Shown here one piece after another: positions 56,159-64,000 of a stretch of DNA of 64,000 nucleotides. The notes beneath the pieces were generated by a model that saw only the letters and a program-made list of their open reading frames with translations, had not been told where the DNA came from and did no database searches. The translations under genes and the position numbers were made by a program. Source of the DNA: Akkermansiaceae bacterium. Lineage in GTDB: Bacteria > Verrucomicrobiota > Verrucomicrobiia > Verrucomicrobiales > Akkermansiaceae. The DNA is taken from contig JAGYIT010000010.1 in the NCBI GenBank assembly GCA_018402445.1, positions 1 to 64,000 of the forward strand. Reading direction: 5' to 3'. Numbering within the stretch: position 1 is the first letter of the stretch; the number at the start of each line of letters is the position of its first letter.

Positions 56159-56866
56159 ATGCCTGAGGGAGTCCGTCTCAACAAATACCTCGCCTCCTGC
56201 GGCATCGGCTCGCGACGGGGTTGTGAGGAATTGATCGAGACCGGTCGCGTCGAGGTCAACGGCTCGCCCTGCCTGAAGCTCGCCACCCGCATCACAGCCT
56301 CGGATCACGTCCGCCTCGACGGTAAGCGCATCCTCCCCAAGGAGGAGATGGTCGTCATTTTCCACAAGCCGCGCGGCTACGTCTGCACCCGCAGCGACGA
56401 GCTCGGGCGGCAGACCATTTACCACCTCCTGCCACCCGCGCTGCACGCCCTTCATCACGTCGGGCGTCTCGACACCGATTCCGAGGGCATGCTGATTCTC
56501 ACCAACGACGGCGATCTCTCGCAGCGCCTCATGCACCCGTCGAAATCGGTGGAAAAGGAATACCTCGTCACCGCGAACCAGGCCTTCGAGAACGCCCACC
56601 TCGACCAGTTTCTCGTCGGCGTTTTCACCGAGGAGGGCAAGCTCAAGGCGAAGCGCATCGAGCGGATGTCCGCACGCCGGATCAAGGTCATCCTCGACCA
56701 CGGCGCGAAACGCCAGATCCGCGTGATGTTCGAGGCGCTCGGATACCAAGTCACCAAGCTCCTCCGCGTCCGCATCGGAAACCTCTGGCTCGGCGACCTC
56801 GAACCCGCCCAATACGCGATTCTGAACCGTAAGGAAATCGCGATGCTCCTCGACGAAAAGGCGTAA
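56159..56866 (+). CDS. RsuA/RluB-family pseudouridine synthase
   Basis: The 235-residue protein starts with an S4 RNA-binding domain (VRLNKYLASCGIGSRRGCEELIETGRVEVNG) and continues with the RsuA-family catalytic domain: VIFHKPRGYVCTRSD, the active-site GRLDTDSEGMLILTNDG with catalytic Asp, and KRQIRVMFEALGYQVTKLLRVRIG. It isomerises a uridine in rRNA; RluB, RluF and RsuA cannot be separated without comparison. It is co-directional with the small basic protein gene, so both may be part of a ribosome-related operon. Confidence 0.9.
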   Translation: MPEGVRLNKYLASCGIGSRRGCEELIETGRVEVNGSPCLKLATRITASDHVRLDGKRILPKEEMVVIFHKPRGYVCTRSDELGRQTIYHLLPPALHALHHVGRLDTDSEGMLILTNDGDLSQRLMHPSKSVEKEYLVTANQAFENAHLDQFLVGVFTEEGKLKAKRIERMSARRIKVILDHGAKRQIRVMFEALGYQVTKLLRVRIGNLWLGDLEPAQYAILNRKEIAMLLDEKA

Positions 56867-56945
56867 ATTACAGGACGCCCAACCTTGCGCTTTTCGCCAT
56901 TGCCCATGACGGGGCGGCTCCCTAACTTCCCGGCAGTTTCGACCT

Positions 56946-58928
56946 ATGAGCTCCAAAAAATCCAAAAAATCCGCCACCTCTATCGCCGCCGCCGAGCATG
57001 CCGCCGAACTCACGGCTGTCCACAAACCCAGCAAGGAATTTTCCAGGAAAGCACGCATCGGATCGATGGCGGAGTATGAGAAGCTCTACAAGCAATCCAT
57101 CGAGAAGCCCGAGAAATTCTGGGCGTCCGAGGCGAAGGAGCTGGTCTGGCAAAAGCCTTTTTCGAAAGTCCTGAAATGGAAAGCTCCCGATGCGGAGTGG
57201 TTCATCGGCGGGAAACTCAACGTCGCGGAAAACTGCGTGGATCGCCACGCCTTCGGGCCGCGGGCGAACAAGGCCGCGATCATCTGGGAGGGCGAGCCCG
57301 GCGACAAACGCACGATCACCTACTCCCAGCTCCACCGCGAGGTCTGCAAGTTCGCCAACGTCCTGCTCGACCGCGGCGTGAAAGCCAAGGACCGCGTCCT
57401 CATCTACATGCCCATGATCCCGGAGGCCGCCATCGCCATGCTGGCCTGCGCGCGGATCGGCGCGGTGCACAATGTCGTCTTCGGCGGCTTCGCGTCCGAG
57501 GCCATTCTCGACCGCCTCGAGGATTCGGGAGCCACCGCAGTCATCACCGCAGACGGCGGCTGGAGGCGCGGAAAGGTCGTCGCCCTCAAGCCCGCCGTGG
57601 ACGAGGCGCTGAAAAAATACGACAAGGTAAAAAATATCTTCGTCGTCCGCCGTACGGAAAACGAGGTTTCCATGGCGCAGGGTCGCGACCATTGGTGGCA
57701 TCAGGAAATGGAAAACGCCTCCGCAAAGCACGAGCCGAAGGGCTTCGATTCCGAGCACCCGCTTTTCATCCTCTACACCTCCGGCTCCACGGGAAAACCC
57801 AAGGGCATCCTCCACACCTCCGGCGGCTACCTCACAGGCACCTACGCGACCTGCAAATACATCTTCGATATGCGCGATGAAGATGTGTATTGGTGCACCG
57901 CCGATGTCGGCTGGATCACAGGCCACTCCTACATCGTCTATGGCCCGCTGGCGAACGGCGTCACCCAAGTGATGTATGAGGGCGCACCGAACGAGCCGGA
58001 CTTCGGTCGCTTCTGGAAAATGATCGAGGAACACCGCGTCACCATTTTCTACACCGCCCCCACTGCGATCCGCGCCTTCATCAAGGCGGGCGACGCTTTC
58101 CCCGAGAAACACGACCTCTCCTCCCTCCGCCTCCTCGGCTCCGTCGGAGAGCCGATCAACCCCGAGGCATGGCACTGGTATTTCGAGAAAATCGGCGGCG
58201 GACGCTGCCCCATCGTGGATACCTGGTGGCAGACCGAGACCGGCGCAATCCTCATTTCCCCGCTCCCCGGCGCCACTCCCTGCATCCCCGGCACGGCCAC
58301 CCGCCCCTTCTTCGGCATCGACGCCGCGATCCTTGATGACGCCGGGAAGGAATGCCCGCCCAACACCGACGGCCGCCTCGTGATCCGCAAGCCATGGCCT
58401 TCCATGACCCGCACGATCCACGGCGACAAAGCCCGTTTCAAAAAAACCTATTTCTCCGACTACCCGGGCATCTACACCGCGGGCGACGGCGCGCGGCGCG
58501 ACAAGAAAGGCAACTTCTGGATCATCGGCCGCCTCGACGACGTGCTTAACGTCTCCGGCCACCGCCTCGGCACCGCCGAGATCGAGAGCGCCCTCGTCGC
58601 CCACCCCGCCGTGGCGGAGGCTGCGGTAGTCGGGCGCCCCCACGATCTGAAAGGCCAGGCCGTCGCAGCTTTCGTGACTTTGAAAGTAGGCTACGAAACC
58701 TCCGCCGAGCTTGAAAAAGAACTCCGCGACCACGTCGGCCACGTGATCGGAGCCATCGCCAAGCCCGACGACATCCATTTCACTCCCGCCTTGCCAAAAA
58801 CCCGTTCGGGGAAAATCATCCGCCGCCTGCTGAAGGAGCTGGTCACCACCGGGGATATCACAGGCAGCGTGACCACGCTCGAAGACATGGGTGTCATCGA
58901 ACACCTCAAAGAGCTGCTTAAGAAGTAA
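56946..58928 (+). CDS. acs: Acetyl-CoA synthetase
   Basis: The enzyme activates acetate to acetyl-CoA via acetyl-AMP in the cytoplasm. The 660-residue protein contains the P-loop [46 protein letters not shown], the hinge region [28 protein letters not shown] and the C-terminal [13 protein letters not shown] with Lys 623, the residue normally regulated by acetylation. Complete and typical length. The N terminus ([20 protein letters not shown]) is Lys/Ala-rich and probably disordered. Confidence 0.95.
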   Translation: MSSKKSKKSATSIAAAEHAAELTAVHKPSKEFSRKARIGSMAEYEKLYKQSIEKPEKFWASEAKELVWQKPFSKVLKWKAPDAEWFIGGKLNVAENCVDRHAFGPRANKAAIIWEGEPGDKRTITYSQLHREVCKFANVLLDRGVKAKDRVLIYMPMIPEAAIAMLACARIGAVHNVVFGGFASEAILDRLEDSGATAVITADGGWRRGKVVALKPAVDEALKKYDKVKNIFVVRRTENEVSMAQGRDHWWHQEMENASAKHEPKGFDSEHPLFILYTSGSTGKPKGILHTSGGYLTGTYATCKYIFDMRDEDVYWCTADVGWITGHSYIVYGPLANGVTQVMYEGAPNEPDFGRFWKMIEEHRVTIFYTAPTAIRAFIKAGDAFPEKHDLSSLRLLGSVGEPINPEAWHWYFEKIGGGRCPIVDTWWQTETGAILISPLPGATPCIPGTATRPFFGIDAAILDDAGKECPPNTDGRLVIRKPWPSMTRTIHGDKARFKKTYFSDYPGIYTAGDGARRDKKGNFWIIGRLDDVLNVSGHRLGTAEIESALVAHPAVAEAAVVGRPHDLKGQAVAAFVTLKVGYETSAELEKELRDHVGHVIGAIAKPDDIHFTPALPKTRSGKIIRRLLKELVTTGDITGSVTTLEDMGVIEHLKELLKK

Positions 58929-59005
58929 CTTTCTCAATGACCTCCACCCGCTACTTCATCTGCCTAGTCGCCCAGGCTTTCGGCTACAGCCGGAAAAACA
59001 TCCGT

Positions 59006-59809
59006 ATGAGCGACGCCGCCGGTGAAACCCATCTCCTCAAGGAAGCGGAATCCTACCTCGGAAACGCGATCTGGGAGAAGGTGGAAGACATCGAGGCTCT
59101 CTCCGTCGAATACTGGAATCTACGCATGTTGATCAAGGAGCACGACCGTGTCGCAGCCAACCTGGAAACCGTACAGACCCGTCTCGCGGAAGCCCATGAG
59201 GAGCGGGCTAGCCTGTTCGGAGCCACGAACGAGCCCTACCAAGATCTCCTCGATGAACGCCAGATTATCCTCAACAAGCTCGAGGAACTCGCCCACGAGC
59301 GCGACCAGATCGTAACAAAGGCACGCGAAGTCCGCCGCAGCTACGACGGGATGAAAACCAAGGAGGATGTGCTCACCCGCGAGGGCAAGTATACCCCGGA
59401 GGAATCTACGCAATTGAACGAACGCCTCCACCAACTGAAGGCAGATTTCGCGGAACTGAAGGTCCAACGCCACGCAATAGCCGAAAAGTATGACCAAGGT
59501 GACGCGCAAATAGACAGGATCGACAAAGAAATCCAGAGACGTAAGAAAGAGCGTCGGGAAAAAGCCTCGGAAGCCTTCCAGCACGTCGGGGACGCGAATC
59601 AGAAAGTCTCTATCCACCGCGCGGAAATCGGGGTTCTCGATACGCGGATACGCCAAATCTACGGGGATATCGGAAGATACGTCAGCCGGAATGCCGCGAC
59701 GGATCCGCAATGCCGGGATGCCTGCCAGGAGCACCAGGGACTGGTCGATGTCATGCGCGCCTTGCGCAAATCCATCCTTCTCAACCACAGGCTGGCCAAG
59801 AACGGATGA
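59006..59809 (+). CDS. Coiled-coil protein, unknown function
   Basis: The 267-residue protein is almost entirely heptad-rich helix from residue 15 to the end (LETVQTRLAEAHEERASLFG, LNERLHQLKADFAELKVQRH, IDRIDKEIQRRKKERREKAS), with no signal peptide or membrane segment. It resembles the many cytoplasmic coiled-coil proteins of unknown role in this phylum. ATG 59006 (MSDAAGETHLLKEAESYLGN) gives a natural N terminus; an upstream ATG at 58937 adds residues without coiled-coil character. Located between acs and carB. Confidence 0.6.
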   Translation: MSDAAGETHLLKEAESYLGNAIWEKVEDIEALSVEYWNLRMLIKEHDRVAANLETVQTRLAEAHEERASLFGATNEPYQDLLDERQIILNKLEELAHERDQIVTKAREVRRSYDGMKTKEDVLTREGKYTPEESTQLNERLHQLKADFAELKVQRHAIAEKYDQGDAQIDRIDKEIQRRKKERREKASEAFQHVGDANQKVSIHRAEIGVLDTRIRQIYGDIGRYVSRNAATDPQCRDACQEHQGLVDVMRALRKSILLNHRLAKNG

Positions 59810-59917
59810 TCTGGCATCGTCACAGTGCTCGTTTTCCGCACTCACCCTTCGCCTTGCCTTTACAAACCGGCGATCCCCTGCCACACCCCTGAAAGTTTAA
59901 CCACCTCGCGCGTTCAC

Positions 59918-63102
<3,185 letters not shown>

Positions 63103-63112
<10 letters not shown>

Positions 63113-64000
63113 GAAGGAGCGCTTCCTAACCGATACGCGTGCACCGCCGTCGGCTCGAAATGGATAGCGATACCTCCGGCTTGGGTTTTCTCATCTACGG
63201 TGCGCGTCGTAACTGTTAGTTCGCTCAGGCCGTTTTCCTTGCAGAAGTTGATCCATGGTTCCCATTCCCTTCTCTGTTTCGTAACACGGTCAGTGTATTT
63301 CACTTCGACTGCCTCAGTGACCCGCAGCCCCGGATCAAGAACAACCATATCCAGCTCCTGGTCTTTGCTTCCCAATTTCCAGCGGGCGTAGTGAAGATAC
63401 TCGTCGATGCGATGAAAGCGTTGGGCGAAGACGGCGGTCTCCACAAGACTTCCAAGAGCAGGGTTTTGCTCGCCGACGAAGTTGAAAAGCCCGGTGCGGA
63501 GGGAAGGGTTCGTCAGCATGACTTTGTAAGCGCGGTCTCGCTGGAATCTGCCCGCTTTCTGATCCACACGCATTACGGGGCGGATCAGAAAAGCCGCTTC
63601 GAGGTATTCCATGTAACGCTTGAGGGTGTTCTTCGAAACGGCGGATTTCGAGGCGAGGGCATCGAGCGAAATCTCGTTTCCCGTGTTCAAAGCTAGCATG
63701 GTGAACAGGCGGTTCAGCTCCCGCACGTCGCTGATTCCGTACAGACTTGGTAGATCCCGGAGGAGGACTTTGTCGATGATGTCGGATCGCATGAAGCGCA
63801 CGGCGTTTTGTTGGAGCGTCGTTGAAAGGGCAACTTCAGGATATCCTCCGAAGTTCAAGTATTGGAGAAACTCGCGGTTCAGTTCTTCGATATCTGTGGC
63901 AAACCATCCGTTTTCATCCTGCCCGACGAGGCTTCCCAGATCCCGGAGATTCAGAAATTCCGCAAAGGTCAAAGGAGGCAGAAGAAAGTCCGTGAACCTC
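63103..64000 (-). CDS. AAA-family ATPase with DUF4143, C-terminal part (partial)
   Basis: The minus-strand frame runs in from the right edge; 298 residues are visible, starting [20 protein letters not shown] and containing [19 protein letters not shown], the DUF4143 winged-helix-like region ([38 protein letters not shown]) and a RecB/PD-(D/E)xK-like end ([23 protein letters not shown]). The N-terminal AAA_14 P-loop domain must lie beyond 64000. Such proteins are common but their function is not known. The stop codon overlaps the end of carB by 10 bp. Confidence 0.8.

Noticed and set aside
56922..58937. 671-codon open frame antisense to acs
   Set aside because: Same cause: the sense strand has all acetyl-CoA synthetase motifs and the antisense product is low-complexity.

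Overview
The window looks like a chromosomal segment of a GC-rich Verrucomicrobiota bacterium, probably of the Verrucomicrobiales/Luteolibacter-like group. The main evidence is the 51-residue 'small basic protein' at 55938 (a family known from Verrucomicrobia and Chlamydiae), a PEP-CTERM protein with a GlyGly/RRRR tail, secreted proteins with SHD1-like domains, a WPQFRGP-type PQQ propeller, and a REP-associated tyrosine transposase. This assignment is inference from gene families; no rRNA or tRNA gene was seen.

Layout. 1-3.7 kb: an AT-rich accessory end (Cys-rich repeat protein, CPGC redoxin, an unknown protein), then a sulfatase cut by a 55-bp direct repeat next to a frameshifted transposase. 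4-13.5 kb: mostly housekeeping genes (RsmB-like and RlmI-like methyltransferases, argJ, VOC protein, an HtrA-like protease with a catalytically dead partner, a sigma-54 activator, upp) plus a broken VapBC pair. 13.6-20 kb: epimerase, bacterial voltage-gated sodium channel, a two-gene secreted SHD1/aspartyl-protease operon, orphan sugar ABC ATPase. 20-23.2 kb: zwf and opcA with a toxin-antitoxin pair between them. 23.3-30 kb: TRAP-TAXI transporter, lipoprotein, PQQ propeller, SGNH hydrolase. 29.5-38.9 kb: ilvBH, an M24 peptidase, rsmC, hom, a toxin-antitoxin pair, gatB. 39-46.8 kb: accessory region with VapBC, AddA-type nuclease/helicase, several MITE-like and REP-like repeats, PEP-CTERM genes and three copies of one sigma-54 promoter module. 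46.9-51.5 kb: argD-argF-cdd-mnmG with two parS-like palindromes. 51.5-55.8 kb: a heptanucleotide repeat and a decayed BACON/LamG giant gene. 55.9-64 kb: small basic protein, pseudouridine synthase, acs, coiled-coil protein, carB and the end of an AAA/DUF4143 ATPase.

How the genes work together: arginine and pyrimidine synthesis (argJ, argD, argF, carB, with upp and cdd for salvage), branched-chain and aspartate-family amino acids (ilvBH, hom), NADPH supply (zwf with its assembly factor opcA), translation fidelity (gatB, mnmG and several rRNA modification enzymes), and envelope or secreted functions (proteases, PEP-CTERM protein, propeller, lipoprotein).

Caution: at least six otherwise well conserved genes (transposase, ABC ATPase, TRAP permease, TAXI receptor, addA, argD) each carry a single-base indel, mostly in short homopolymers. 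Because argD and addA are housekeeping genes, uncorrected sequencing errors are a serious alternative to real pseudogenes; these genes are described as whole units with the frameshift noted.
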